Assembly: GCA_900770285.1 (NCBI GenBank)
Contig: CAAGJO010000019.1
Location: 62,001-126,000 of the forward strand
Direction: 5' to 3'
Source of the DNA: Oscillospiraceae bacterium
Lineage (GTDB): Bacteria; Bacillota; Clostridia; Oscillospirales; Ruminococcaceae
DNA length: 64,000 nucleotides
The position numbers were made by a program, and so were the translations under genes. Shown here piece after piece: positions 1-8,799 of the stretch. Position 1 is the first letter of the stretch; every line of letters begins with the position of its first letter. The notes beneath the pieces are model-generated. The model was not told the origin of the DNA, made no database searches, and worked only from the letters and a program-made list of their open reading frames with translations.

Positions 1-2477
1 TGGTTAAAGAATGTTTCATTCTGAATTACAATTGGCATATCTCCGGTTCTGAAACGGGTAAATGCATCATAAGTCTGTGAAAAGCTGTATTTCGTATAGA
101 ACTGTGTCCACATATCAAATGCTTCAATTGCTTCACGAGAATCAAAGGTTGTCTTTGCCTGCTCTTCGTTAAAGTAATTTTTACCCTGCTGAAGCAAAAG
201 TGTAGCAAATGTATTACCTGCTTCTGTTACAGGTGAAATATATGTCTGTCCGCCGGTATATTCAGGCTTTGGCATAATAAGTCCGACTTCCATATAGTTT
301 CTCTGAATTGTCGGCAATACATCGATAAGTCCCTGCCATGTTGTCAGATCTGTTTCAGCGTCAATACCGTACTGTGAAAGAATATCTGAACGGTAATAAA
401 GCATTGGAAATGTCTGAGTAATCGGCAAACCATATGTTCCGCCGTCATACTCATAAAGAACTGCAGCGTCCTTTGAAAATCTTGTTTTGACTTCTTCAAA
501 GTCAGAATACTGTGAAAGATCTGTAAGAACTCCACGGGCAGCCAGCTGAATTGGGAAATCGGCACCCATGAATAAGCCAAGGTCAGGACCTTTTCCTGCA
601 AATGTTGATTCAACAACACCGCCTGTTACAAGTTTCATATTGATCTTTGTTTTGGCTGTCGGGTTATAGTCGCTGTCTATAAGCTTCTGAACTGCGAGAG
701 CGTTATCACGGCCTTGCATTGTCCAGCATACCATAGCTTCTGAATCTTCAGTAGTCAGTGAGTTGTAATCCTCAAAGAAAGAACCGATGAAGGATTTCCA
801 GCTATATCCGAGGTTCTTCCAGAAAGATGACTTAACTGACGAGAAATCCTGATCTGCTGTACAGATTTCGATTATATCCATTTCAAGGGGCTGTGATCTA
901 TACTCACTTACCCATGATGAAAGAGTTGTTACATCATCTTTTATCTGTGACATAAGCTCAGGAATACGGTCAGGCTTATCTGTACATTTATCAAGTGTAA
1001 TAGCCATTTTGTTCAATGAAACAGCTTCTGTTCCGCCTGTTCCTGAAAGCTCATCAATCTTATTTTCTAATTCCTTGAGCTGTTTGGAATACGATTTAAA
1101 GTCATCCATAATATGAGGAATAGCTGAATCGATCATGTAGTTATTGTATTCATCAGGATCAGGACCTGTGATCTGACGAATTTGTCTGTAATAACTGTTA
1201 ATGTTATATGTAAGCTCATCAAGTTCACCCATGATCTCTCCGATTTCCCCAGGGATTGCTTCGAGGCTTATTGTATGTTTTCCTGCTGTCAGATGGAAAT
1301 AAAGAGGATTTCCGTCTTTATCTTCAGGGCTGACAACTGTCCAGTTTGAATTATAGTAGAACTTAATCTGGCCAGCTTCTTCGCATGGAACTTCGCCGTC
1401 AATATAAAGTCTTCTGTTTGAATACATTCCGCGCATCTGATCCTGTCTTGCACGGAAACCTAACTTATAGTATCCGTCCTTTTCAACATTGAACTCATAG
1501 GTTACTGTCTGACCGGCCTGTCCCCAGTTACCGTCTTTACCTATAGTATTATATCTTGTTTTTGTAGGACTTTTGCCATTTACGCATGAAGTTACATATG
1601 TATTTCTGTCGGCAGTCGGGAAAAGTGTTCTGCTCGACTTGTAATCAGCCATTTCTGCTTCAAGCTTAATTCTCTCACCCTTTGTTGAGTCAAGCTCACT
1701 CTGTGAAGGCTGGCTATAGGCTTCAGGAGATTTATACTGATAGAACTTAATGTATTCTATAGCAAACTGAGCTTTTGATGACTGCAAAGTAAACTGATGT
1801 TTACCTTTTGTAAGATAAAAATCCAAAGGCTCATTGAAAAGTCCGTCAGGATCTTCAATAGGGCTTTCCTGCCATGCTACTTTTTCAACCTGTCCGGGAC
1901 GAACATCATTGCCTTTGGCATCCTGTTCAATCTTGTTTCCGGATTCGCTGACCCAAACCTTTGAAAGTGTAATTCTTGATGCAGATGTAAACGGACATTT
2001 ACCGTCTATAAGCAAAGCGAATTCAATATCAGATGTTTTGCCTGCCAATGCTTCGTAGGACATTCTGATATTATAAAGTCCGTCTTCAGGAATATCTGCT
2101 TCAAATGTAATGCTTCCGTTTTGATTAGACCATTTGGCAACATTGTCTTTGCCGTCAACATTTTCTACAGATACTTCCGCACCGTTTTCAGCCTTGATGT
2201 AATCCTTACCGTTAATAGTAATTTCCTGATCCGGCCTTGGATCATTCTCATGTCTTTTAACATAGTTTGAATAAGAATTTTCACGGTTGCTTGCATCAAC
2301 AACATCAGCATTTATGTCTTTAGTTGTCGCTGCGGAGTCTGTTGCAGACGAAGCTGCTTCAGAAGCAGTATTCGTCGTTTTATTGGCATCTTCGGCAAAT
2401 GACGGAATACAGCAAGTTGCCGCCATAGTCAGCACCAAAGCAGACGAAACAACACGTTTTAAAAATGTGTTATCCAA
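1..2477 (-). CDS. Extracellular sugar ABC transporter substrate-binding protein with N-terminal carbohydrate-binding-like modules (3' end outside window)
   Basis: An open minus-strand frame runs off the left edge, with more than 820 residues visible. I chose the TTG at 2477: it follows an AAGGGTGG ribosome site by 8 nt and gives a clean signal peptide (hydrophobic SSALVLTMAATCC, then SFA-ED). An in-frame ATG at 2567 would put about 30 polar residues before it. A Ser/Ala/Thr linker follows, then two beta-rich segments ending in glycan-binding-style phrases (DFYLTKGKHQFTLQ; YFHLTAGKHTISLE), a helical stretch, and a family 1 solute-binding domain (GPDLGLFMGADFP; YGLPITQTFPMLYYRSD). By family it should capture an oligosaccharide for an ABC importer, presumably encoded to the left. 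Oddly, I see no good lipobox. The glycan substrate is unknown. Confidence 0.82.
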   Translation of the reverse strand, partial: MDNTFLKRVVSSALVLTMAATCCIPSFAEDANKTTNTASEAASSATDSAATTKDINADVVDASNRENSYSNYVKRHENDPRPDQEITINGKDYIKAENGAEVSVENVDGKDNVAKWSNQNGSITFEADIPEDGLYNIRMSYEALAGKTSDIEFALLIDGKCPFTSASRITLSKVWVSESGNKIEQDAKGNDVRPGQVEKVAWQESPIEDPDGLFNEPLDFYLTKGKHQFTLQSSKAQFAIEYIKFYQYKSPEAYSQPSQSELDSTKGERIKLEAEMADYKSSRTLFPTADRNTYVTSCVNGKSPTKTRYNTIGKDGNWGQAGQTVTYEFNVEKDGYYKLGFRARQDQMRGMYSNRRLYIDGEVPCEEAGQIKFYYNSNWTVVSPEDKDGNPLYFHLTAGKHTISLEAIPGEIGEIMGELDELTYNINSYYRQIRQITGPDPDEYNNYMIDSAIPHIMDDFKSYSKQLKELENKIDELSGTGGTEAVSLNKMAITLDKCTDKPDRIPELMSQIKDDVTTLSSWVSEYRSQPLEMDIIEICTADQDFSSVKSSFWKNLGYSWKSFIGSFFEDYNSLTTEDSEAMVCWTMQGRDNALAVQKLIDSDYNPTAKTKINMKLVTGGVVESTFAGKGPDLGLFMGADFPIQLAARGVLTDLSQYSDFEEVKTRFSKDAAVLYEYDGGTYGLPITQTFPMLYYRSDILSQYGIDAETDLTTWQGLIDVLPTIQRNYMEVGLIMPKPEYTGGQTYISPVTEAGNTFATLLLQQGKNYFNEEQAKTTFDSREAIEAFDMWTQFYTKYSFSQTYDAFTRFRTGDMPIVIQNETFFN

Positions 2478-3066
2478 TGTTAAATCCACCCTTCTTTGAT
2501 AATTTGCTGATTTTTCCCAAAAAGAATCTGAAAATTCCCGATGTTTCACATGCTTTTCAGAAAACATTAATCCTTACGGACAAACATAACTAAGCTATTT
2601 TGTGATAAAATTCATCAGTCCAACACTGTACTATCACATTGCACATATATCAACATGTCTATTTGTGCAGTTTCAACAATTATTATACTTAAGCTACAAA
2701 CTGTTCAAAAGAAAATATATGTCAACAAATCTTAGAACAATTAAGCATACTTTTTTATAAGAAATGTCAAAAATAAGCTTTAGTAAACCATTTACCATTA
2801 TATCAATTATAGGCCAATTTGTCAAGCAATTCTCACATACTTTTGGGATTTTTTTATCACATCTGACAATACTTTGTACATAGTATACAAACTTAAATAT
2901 CCATATTTGTGCAATGTGATTGTAAAAATTTATATTTATTTTTCGATATATTTCGGCAGATTTTCGTCAATATCTACAATGCTATTATCTAGTAAAATAT
3001 TATCCATAATAAGTATTATTTTTTGCTTTGTAAAAATATTCAGCTTTGACATCATAAAAATCCAAA
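2478..3066. other. AT-rich intergenic region between the binding-protein gene and spoIIA
   Basis: About 590 bases without a convincing gene. It must hold the minus-strand promoter of the solute-binding protein gene, but I see only weak -35/-10 candidates. The stretch 2641-2690 has loosely symmetric TGTGCA/TGCACA words that could be an operator. No terminator-quality hairpin or known riboswitch is visible. I also found no clear sigma-H type promoter of the kind that drives spoIIA in Bacillus. Confidence 0.5.
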
Positions 3067-3096
3067 TCGACATTTTTTTCGGACATACAGTATTAT
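3067..3096 (+). promoter_or_regulatory. Candidate vegetative-type promoter of spoIIA operon
   Basis: TCGACA (3067-3072), an 18-base spacer and TATTAT (3091-3096), about 40 bases upstream of spoIIAA. It resembles a sigma-A promoter. In Bacillus this operon uses sigma-H, so the assignment is tentative. Confidence 0.4.
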
Positions 3097-3138
3097 ACTA
3101 ATATATACTAATAAAAACAATAGAAAGGAAGTCTTTGT

Positions 3139-3489
3139 ATGGTCGAATTTGTAATTGAAGCAGAAAAAAAACGGCTCACTGCAAAAATTTACGGTGATAT
3201 AGACCACCACTCTGCCAAATATCTGCGTAATGATATCGATATGAAAATTGACGATGCACATCCCCACACCCTTATAATTGATTTTTCCAAAGTTACTTTT
3301 ATGGACAGCTCAGGAATTGGTTTAGTCATGGGCAGATACAAAAAGATGAAAATTTCAGGAGGCGAGGTATTTATCGCCAATCCACCCGCCTATATAAAAA
3401 AAGTAATGAATATCGCAGGCATAAACCAGATATGCAGAATTATATCAACAGAACAGGAGGAGAAAATCAATGCAGAAAAAAACAATTAA
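3139..3489 (+). CDS. spoIIAA: Anti-sigma F factor antagonist SpoIIAA
   Basis: A 116-residue STAS-domain protein. The segment FMDSSGIGLVMGRYK carries the serine pair (Ser57/Ser58) at the positions of Bacillus SpoIIAA, where Ser58 is phosphorylated by SpoIIAB. Unphosphorylated SpoIIAA displaces SpoIIAB from sigma-F and so starts forespore transcription. The AGAAAGGAAG ribosome site precedes the ATG. It overlaps spoIIAB by 20 bases, giving the canonical AA-AB-sigF tricistron. The C-terminal tail (about residues 103-116) is polar and low-complexity. Identification rests on the motif, the length and the invariant gene order. Confidence 0.95.
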   Translation: MVEFVIEAEKKRLTAKIYGDIDHHSAKYLRNDIDMKIDDAHPHTLIIDFSKVTFMDSSGIGLVMGRYKKMKISGGEVFIANPPAYIKKVMNIAGINQICRIISTEQEEKINAEKNN

Positions 3490-3919
3490 TCAGCTTAAAC
3501 TAAATTTCCCAAGCCTTTCAGAAAACGAACGGTTTGCAAGAATTGCAGTAAGCGGTTTTCTTTCACAGCTCAATCCTTTAGTGGACGAGCTTTCAGAAAT
3601 AAAGACCGCCGTTTCCGAAGGCGTAACAAACTGTATAGTACATGCTTATAAGGATACCGTCGGCATAATTTATATGGAAGTAAAAATTTTTGAGAATTCA
3701 AGAGTATACATAAAAATCCGTGACAAGGGCTGCGGCATTGAGAATATTTCCCGGGCAATGGAACCCCTTTACACAACTTCACCCGAGGAAGAACGTGCAG
3801 GACTTGGCTTTTCCGTAATGGAAAGCTTTATGGACACCGTTAAGGTGAAAAGCACTGTAGGAAAAGGCACAACGCTTATTATGGAAAAAAACCTGAAATC
3901 AAGAAAGGCACTTTATTAA
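3470..3919 (+). CDS. spoIIAB: Anti-sigma F factor / serine kinase SpoIIAB
   Basis: A 149-residue GHKL-fold kinase. The N box is seen as EGVTNCIVHAY (residues 50-60, with Glu50 and Asn54), the G1 box as DKGCGI (85-90) and the G2 region as ERAGLGFSVME (108-118). It binds and holds sigma-F and phosphorylates SpoIIAA on serine, using the ATP/ADP ratio as a switch. It starts inside the spoIIAA 3' end with AGGAGGAG upstream. Its TAA stop shares one base with the sigF ATG, which suggests translational coupling and fixed stoichiometry. The length matches the family. Confidence 0.95.
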   Translation: MQKKTINQLKLNFPSLSENERFARIAVSGFLSQLNPLVDELSEIKTAVSEGVTNCIVHAYKDTVGIIYMEVKIFENSRVYIKIRDKGCGIENISRAMEPLYTTSPEEERAGLGFSVMESFMDTVKVKSTVGKGTTLIMEKNLKSRKALY

Positions 3920-4581
3920 TGAATATTCAAAATCCTGACCAACTTGTTGAAAACAATCTGGGGCTTGTTCATCTCTGTGCAAACCGCTTTAGAAATAAAG
4001 GCATAGAATATGATGACTTATACGACGCAGGATGTCTTGGGCTAGTAAAAGCGTCAAAAGCCTTTGATTTTAACAGGGGCGTCAAGTTTTCCACCTATGC
4101 AGTACCTGTGATTTTAGGGGAAATAAAACGTCTGTTTCGTGACGGAGGGAGCATAAAAGTCAGCCGCAGCCTGAAAGAGCTTTCCCTCTCCATAAACCGA
4201 AAGCGTGAAAAGTTTCTTCTTGCAGAAGGCAGAGAGCCGACCGTTGACGAACTTTGCAGCATAACAGGTGAAAGCTGTGAGACTGTTATAGAGGCGCTGA
4301 ATGTTTCCGCACCCCTCATAAGCCTTACAGAAACAAGTGACGATTCAGACAACAGCGAATTTGATATTCCCGTTGACCCGCCAGATATCTCAATTGCAGA
4401 AAAGCTATCGCTGTATCAGGCTATGAATACCCTTGACGCTAAAGACCGCAGGCTTATATATTTAAGGTATTTTGAGAACAAAACCCAAACTGAAACAGCC
4501 GAGTTTCTGGGCATGTCACAGGTTCAGGTTTCAAGGAGAGAGAAAAAACTTCTGCTGCAAATGCGTGCTTTGCTCCATTGA
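3919..4581 (+). CDS. sigF: RNA polymerase sporulation sigma factor SigF
   Basis: A 220-residue sigma-70 family protein. Region 2 carries DLYDAGCLGLVKA and FSTYAVPVILGEIKRLFRD (core binding and -10 recognition). Region 3 begins with VKVSRSLKEL-type residues (KVSRSLKELSLS). Region 4 ends in a helix-turn-helix around TQTETAEFLGMSQVQVSRRE. It should direct early forespore genes once SpoIIAB lets go. It is third in the operon and translationally coupled to spoIIAB. I see no terminator after it; the glyQS promoter follows at once. Confidence 0.96.
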   Translation: MNIQNPDQLVENNLGLVHLCANRFRNKGIEYDDLYDAGCLGLVKASKAFDFNRGVKFSTYAVPVILGEIKRLFRDGGSIKVSRSLKELSLSINRKREKFLLAEGREPTVDELCSITGESCETVIEALNVSAPLISLTETSDDSDNSEFDIPVDPPDISIAEKLSLYQAMNTLDAKDRRLIYLRYFENKTQTETAEFLGMSQVQVSRREKKLLLQMRALLH

Positions 4582-4595
4582 TCTTATATTTTTGC

Positions 4596-4624
4596 TTGAC
4601 ATATGCTCAAAAATGCTATAAAAT
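4596..4624 (+). promoter_or_regulatory. Sigma-A promoter of glyQS
   Basis: TTGACA (4596-4601), a 17-base spacer and TAAAAT (4619-4624). The start codon lies about 30 bases further on, after GAGGAGGA. The leader is too short to hold a T-box. Confidence 0.75.
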
Positions 4625-4656
4625 GAAAACATATAAGTAATTGAGGAGGATGTCAA

Positions 4657-6042
4657 ATGGTTAATACAGAAAAAACAATGGACAAATTAGTTGCCCTTTG
4701 CAAAAGCCGCGGATTTGTTTACCCGGGCAGTGAAATTTACGGCGGACTTGCTAATACATGGGATTTTGGTCCTTTGGGAGTAGAGCTTAAAACAAATATA
4801 AAAAATGCATGGAGAAAGAAATTTATTCAGGAAAACAATCTGAATGTAGGACTTGATTCAGCCATTCTTATGAATCCGCAGACATGGGTCGCTTCCGGAC
4901 ATATTGGCGGTTTTTCTGATCCGCTTATGGACTGCAAAGATTGTAAGACCCGTCACAGAGCTGACAACCTTATTGAAGATTTTGACGGCACAAATGTTGC
5001 AGGCTGGACAAACAAACAGATGATGGATTATATTAAAGAACATAACATCACTTGCCCAAACTGCGGCAGCTCAAACTTCACAGATATCCGTCAGTTCAAT
5101 CTTATGTTCAAAACATTTCAGGGTGTAACAGAAGATTCCAAATCTGAGCTCTACCTTCGTCCTGAAACTGCTCAGGGTATATTCGTAAACTTTGCAAATA
5201 TTCAGAGAACAACAAGAAAGAAAATTCCGTTTGGAGTTGCACAGATAGGAAAATCATTCAGAAACGAAATTACACCGGGCAACTTTATTTTCCGTGTTCG
5301 TGAATTTGAACAAATGGAACTTGAATTCTTCTGCAAACCCGGCACAGATCTTGAATGGTTTGATTACTGGAGAAGTTTCTGCAAAAACTGGCTGTTGAGT
5401 CTTGGAATCAAGGAAGAAAATCTTCGTCTTCGTGACCATTCTCCTGAAGAACTCTGCTTCTATTCAAAAGCGACCACAGACTTTGAATACCTCTTCCCAT
5501 TCGGATGGGGCGAACTTTGGGGAGTTGCCGACAGAACAGACTACGATCTTTCACAGCATATCAACACCAGCGGCAAGAGTCTTGACTATTTTGACCCTGA
5601 AACAAACGAGAGATATGTTCCATATGTCATCGAACCTTCACTTGGCGTCGAAAGACTTTTCCTTGCTATTATCACTGAGGCTTATGATGAAGAAAACATC
5701 GGAACAGATGAAAAGCCTGATGTAAGAACAGTAATGCGTTTTCACCCTGCTCTTGCACCATTCAAGGCTTGCGTTCTTCCGCTTTCCAAAAAACTCAGCG
5801 AACAGGCTGAAAAGCTTCATGCCGATCTATCTAAATATTTCTGTGTTGACTATGACGCTGCTGGTTCAATCGGCAAACGTTATCGCCGTCAGGATGAAAT
5901 CGGCACACCATTCTGCATTACATATGATTTTGATTCTCTTGAAGACAACTGTGTTACAATCCGTGACCGTGATACAATGCAGCAGGAAAGAGTTTCTATT
6001 GATTCACTTAGAACATACATCGAAGACAAGATTGCTTTTTAG
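4657..6042 (+). CDS. glyQS: Glycine--tRNA ligase, single-chain class II type
   Basis: 461 residues, the usual size of the dimeric (alpha2) enzyme. It charges tRNA-Gly in the cytoplasm. Visible marks are the N-terminal GSEIYGGLANTWDFGPLG segment, a zinc-binding-like insert with CKDCKTRH (about 89-96) and CPNCGSSNF (about 133-141), motif 2 around GKSFRNEITPGNFIFRVREF, and motif 3 around PSLGVERLFLA. The C-terminal anticodon-binding domain has RRQDEIGTPFCIT. A strong GAGGAGGA ribosome site lies 7 bases before the ATG. It has its own promoter and ends before a two-way terminator. Confidence 0.95.
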   Translation: MVNTEKTMDKLVALCKSRGFVYPGSEIYGGLANTWDFGPLGVELKTNIKNAWRKKFIQENNLNVGLDSAILMNPQTWVASGHIGGFSDPLMDCKDCKTRHRADNLIEDFDGTNVAGWTNKQMMDYIKEHNITCPNCGSSNFTDIRQFNLMFKTFQGVTEDSKSELYLRPETAQGIFVNFANIQRTTRKKIPFGVAQIGKSFRNEITPGNFIFRVREFEQMELEFFCKPGTDLEWFDYWRSFCKNWLLSLGIKEENLRLRDHSPEELCFYSKATTDFEYLFPFGWGELWGVADRTDYDLSQHINTSGKSLDYFDPETNERYVPYVIEPSLGVERLFLAIITEAYDEENIGTDEKPDVRTVMRFHPALAPFKACVLPLSKKLSEQAEKLHADLSKYFCVDYDAAGSIGKRYRRQDEIGTPFCITYDFDSLEDNCVTIRDRDTMQQERVSIDSLRTYIEDKIAF

Positions 6043-6130
6043 CCGCGGAGCAGGCTGATTCGCCGTATCAGGAATTTTACCGCAAAATACGGTTATGACC
6101 CGCAGGCGATTATATAATAAAGTAATATAA

Positions 6131-6172
6131 AAAGGCGTTGGTAACCTTCAATAGTTTACCAACGCTTTTTTT
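6131..6172. terminator. Bidirectional terminator between glyQS and ychF
   Basis: A perfect 10-bp stem: GCGTTGGTAA (6135-6144) with TTACCAACGC (6156-6165). T7 follows on the plus strand and an A run precedes it, so it can also end minus-strand ychF transcripts. Confidence 0.9.
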
Positions 6173-6193
6173 ACAGATATTTTTTTATCATAG

Positions 6194-7288
6194 TTATACA
6201 TTGAATCTGAACAGGCAAATATCGCCGTCCTGCATAACATAATCCTTGCCTTCAAGACGAACAAGCCCCTTTTCTTTTGCAGTAGTCATTGAACCGCAGT
6301 TCATAAGGTCATCAAATGACACGACTTCCGCTCTGATAAATCCTTTTTCAAAATCACTGTGAATTTTTCCGGCTGCCTGAGGAGCTTTTGTACCTTTTTT
6401 GATTGTCCATGCTCTTACTTCCGGTTTACCGGCTGTAAGGAATGATATAAGCCCAAGAAGAGCATAACCCTCTTTAATGATTCTGTTAAGACCTGAAATT
6501 TCAAGGCCCAAATCTGCAAGAAACATTTCCTTGTCTTCATCGTCCATATCTGCAATTTCCGCCTCTATTTGTGCACAAATCGGCAATACGGCACTTCCCT
6601 CCTGCTCTGCAATTTCACAAACCTTTTTATAATTTGCATTGCTTTCAATGTTGTTTCTGAAATCTTTTTCAGAAAGATTGGCTGCATAAATTACAGGCTT
6701 AAGAGAAAGCAGCGGTGTATCCTTTAAAGATTCAAGCTCATCTTCAGTCATTTCAAAAGCTCTTGCAGCTTTTCCATTTTCAAGATGTTCCAAAAGCTTT
6801 TCAAGAAAATCAGCAACAGGAACAAGGCTCTTGTCTCCCTTCATTGCTTTCCTGGTTCTGTCAAGCTTTCTTTGAATAAGCTCAGCGTCTGACGCAATAA
6901 GCTCAAGATCAATTGTTTCAATATCTCTTTCAGGATTAATGCTTCCGTCAACGTGAACAATGTTGTCATCCTCAAAGCATCTTACAACATGGACAATAGC
7001 GTCAACCTCTCTGATGTCTGCAAGAAATTTGTTTCCGAGTCCTTCACCCTTTGACGCACCTTTTACAAGTCCTGCAATGTCCACAAACTCCAGTGTTGCA
7101 GGAGTAAATTTGTCAGGTTCATACATTTCCTTAAGTTTATCAAGACGCTCATCAGGAACAGATACAATTCCTACATTTGGCTCAATGGTGCAGAAAGGAT
7201 AGTTTGCAGATTCCGCTCCTGCATTTGTCAGTGCATTAAAAAGTGTGGATTTTCCTACGTTAGGAAGTCCTACCATACCAAGTTTCAT
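6194..7288 (-). CDS. ychF: Redox-regulated ATPase YchF (Obg family)
   Basis: 364 residues, full family length. The P-loop is GLPNVGKST (residues 7-15). The G2/G3 region has NYPFCTIEPNVG and VDIAGLVKGASKGEGLGN. A coiled-coil middle follows, and a C-terminal TGS domain ends with RAEVVSFDDLM and YVMQDGDICLFRF. YchF proteins bind the ribosome and prefer ATP over GTP because the base-recognition NKxD motif is altered; here NLSE sits at that place (AANLSEKDF). It converges on glyQS and shares its terminator. The ribosome site is GAAAGG before the ATG. Confidence 0.95.
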   Translation of the reverse strand: MKLGMVGLPNVGKSTLFNALTNAGAESANYPFCTIEPNVGIVSVPDERLDKLKEMYEPDKFTPATLEFVDIAGLVKGASKGEGLGNKFLADIREVDAIVHVVRCFEDDNIVHVDGSINPERDIETIDLELIASDAELIQRKLDRTRKAMKGDKSLVPVADFLEKLLEHLENGKAARAFEMTEDELESLKDTPLLSLKPVIYAANLSEKDFRNNIESNANYKKVCEIAEQEGSAVLPICAQIEAEIADMDDEDKEMFLADLGLEISGLNRIIKEGYALLGLISFLTAGKPEVRAWTIKKGTKAPQAAGKIHSDFEKGFIRAEVVSFDDLMNCGSMTTAKEKGLVRLEGKDYVMQDGDICLFRFNV

Positions 7289-7308
7289 ATTTCTAATCGC
7301 CTTTCATT

Positions 7309-7509
7309 TTATGATTTTGTTTCTTTGCTGTTTTCTTTACATTCATCATCTTTATGGATGTTGGCATTCATACTGTCCTTGTTGTCACAGCATATTTTTA
7401 TACCGTCCTTTATCGGGGCAAATAAAAATCCTGTAATTACACCCAGCAAAAACAAAGCCAGTACTTTCCATTTCCCGAAATTCATATTGCTTTTTGTGTT
7501 CTTTTCCAT
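7309..7509 (-). CDS. Small YtxH-like membrane protein
   Basis: 66 residues with one membrane segment (VLALFLLGVITGFLFAP, about residues 15-31), then a polar tail with CC and C residues. The GxxxGFLFAP pattern resembles the start of YtxH-type stress proteins, but the helical repeat region is missing. A GAAAGGG ribosome site lies about 11 bases before the ATG. It sits between the aminotransferase and ychF genes on the same strand. Function unknown. Confidence 0.6.
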   Translation of the reverse strand: MEKNTKSNMNFGKWKVLALFLLGVITGFLFAPIKDGIKICCDNKDSMNANIHKDDECKENSKETKS

Positions 7510-7546
7510 ACTGTGACCAACCCTTTCAGAAATTTATTTGTCTTAA

Positions 7547-8737
7547 TCAATCAAACATTTCTTTTGAAAGTTGGCCTATTCTTCTGCAGCCTTCAACAAT
7601 TTGTTCATCTGTAGGAGTTGAAAAATTAAGTCGGAAAGAAGTCGTCTTGTCCGATTCATTCACCATAAATGCAGTTCCCGGAACGGTTGCTACCTTAAAT
7701 TCCTGAACTGCTCTGCTGCAAAATGACATCATGTCACAATCTTCGGGAAGTGTGCACCATAAAAACAAACCGCCCTCAGGTTTGGTAAATGTAATTTTCC
7801 TTGAGAAGTTTTTCTCAATTTCATCTATCATAAGTTTACACTTGTGCTTATATATTGCTCTGAGTGTTGCAAGATGTGTCTGCATGTTGGTTTTTTCCAG
7901 GAATTTAGAAGCCAGAACCTGCGCCCAAATGTTTGTATGAACATCTGAAACCTGCTTACAAACAACAATTTTCTGAATAATTTCCTTTGGACCGCTTACA
8001 TATCCTACTCTTATTCCAGGAGCTAAAATCTTTGAAAATGTTCCCGAATATACAACAACACCGTCTTTATCCAAGCTCTTGATTGAAGGTATATCATTTC
8101 CGGCAAAACGCAAATATCCGTATGGGTTATCCTCAAGAATAACAGCACCATACTGTTTTGCAAGTTCATAAACCTTTTTTCTCTTTTCAAGAGAAGTGGT
8201 AAGACCCGTAGGATTTTGAAAATTCGGTATAAGATATATAACCTTAACTTTCTTTGTCTTCAAGGTTTCCTCAAGCTTATCAATGTTTATTCCATCCTCT
8301 TCCAGTTCAATACCCTGCAAATCAACGCCGTAGGACTTAAAAGCATTCAGCGAACCTATAAAGCTAGGAGCTTCGCAAACAAGTGTGTCACCCTTGTTGC
8401 ACAAAACCTTTGCGGTAAGCTCATTTGCCTGCTGTGCACCGCTTGTTATAATCAATTCATCTGTTTCAGGATTAAAATTGCCCTCTTTTTCCATCCAGTC
8501 TTTTATCTGCTGACGCAGTTTTGGGTAACCTTCTGTAATGCTGTATTGCAGTGCAAGAATCGGGTCCTCAGCAAAAATTTCCTTGGAGATCTGTTCAATC
8601 TCTTCTACAGGAAAAGCCTCCGGTGCCGGATTTCCGGCAGCAAAAGATATAACACCCGGTTCAGATGAAAATTTTAAGATTTCTCTGATTACCGATCCTT
8701 GAAGATTAGAAACATTATCGGAAAAATCATACTTCAT
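7547..8737 (-). CDS. PLP-dependent aminotransferase, class I/II
   Basis: 396 residues. I use the ATG at 8737 because GGAGGATAAAGC lies directly before it; the longer frame upstream lacks a ribosome site and covers the promoter. Fold type I marks are ISFAAGNPAPEAFP, NFQNPTGLT, EDNPYGYLRF and the PLP-lysine segment YSGTFSKILAPGIRVGYV, with a final RLNFSTPTDEQI arginine. It resembles the 2-aminoadipate/aromatic aminotransferase (LysN/ARO8-like) group. It lacks the GntR DNA-binding domain of MocR regulators. Substrate not determinable. Confidence 0.88.
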   Translation of the reverse strand: MKYDFSDNVSNLQGSVIREILKFSSEPGVISFAAGNPAPEAFPVEEIEQISKEIFAEDPILALQYSITEGYPKLRQQIKDWMEKEGNFNPETDELIITSGAQQANELTAKVLCNKGDTLVCEAPSFIGSLNAFKSYGVDLQGIELEEDGINIDKLEETLKTKKVKVIYLIPNFQNPTGLTTSLEKRKKVYELAKQYGAVILEDNPYGYLRFAGNDIPSIKSLDKDGVVVYSGTFSKILAPGIRVGYVSGPKEIIQKIVVCKQVSDVHTNIWAQVLASKFLEKTNMQTHLATLRAIYKHKCKLMIDEIEKNFSRKITFTKPEGGLFLWCTLPEDCDMMSFCSRAVQEFKVATVPGTAFMVNESDKTTSFRLNFSTPTDEQIVEGCRRIGQLSKEMFD

Positions 8738-8770
8738 TGCTTTATCCTCCAAAAAACAAGTATTAAAATA

Positions 8771-8799
8771 AGTATAGCACATTATATTTTCTTTTTCAA
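8771..8799 (-). promoter_or_regulatory. Promoter of aminotransferase gene
   Basis: Read on the minus strand: TTGAAA (8799-8794), a 17-base spacer and TATACT (8776-8771). The -35 overlaps the last codons of the upstream GNAT gene. Confidence 0.7.

Noticed and set aside
2874..3101. 75-codon plus-strand frame upstream of spoIIAA
   Set aside because: AT-rich hydrophobic translation typical of noncoding AT-rich DNA, no ribosome site, and it overlaps the spoIIA promoter.
2478..3138. Sigma-H promoter for spoIIA
   Set aside because: I looked for RNAGGAWWW and RNNGAAWW at proper spacing and found no convincing match.
4582..4656. Possible T-box leader for glyQS
   Set aside because: The whole gap is 75 bases and the transcript leader only about 27, too short for a T-box.
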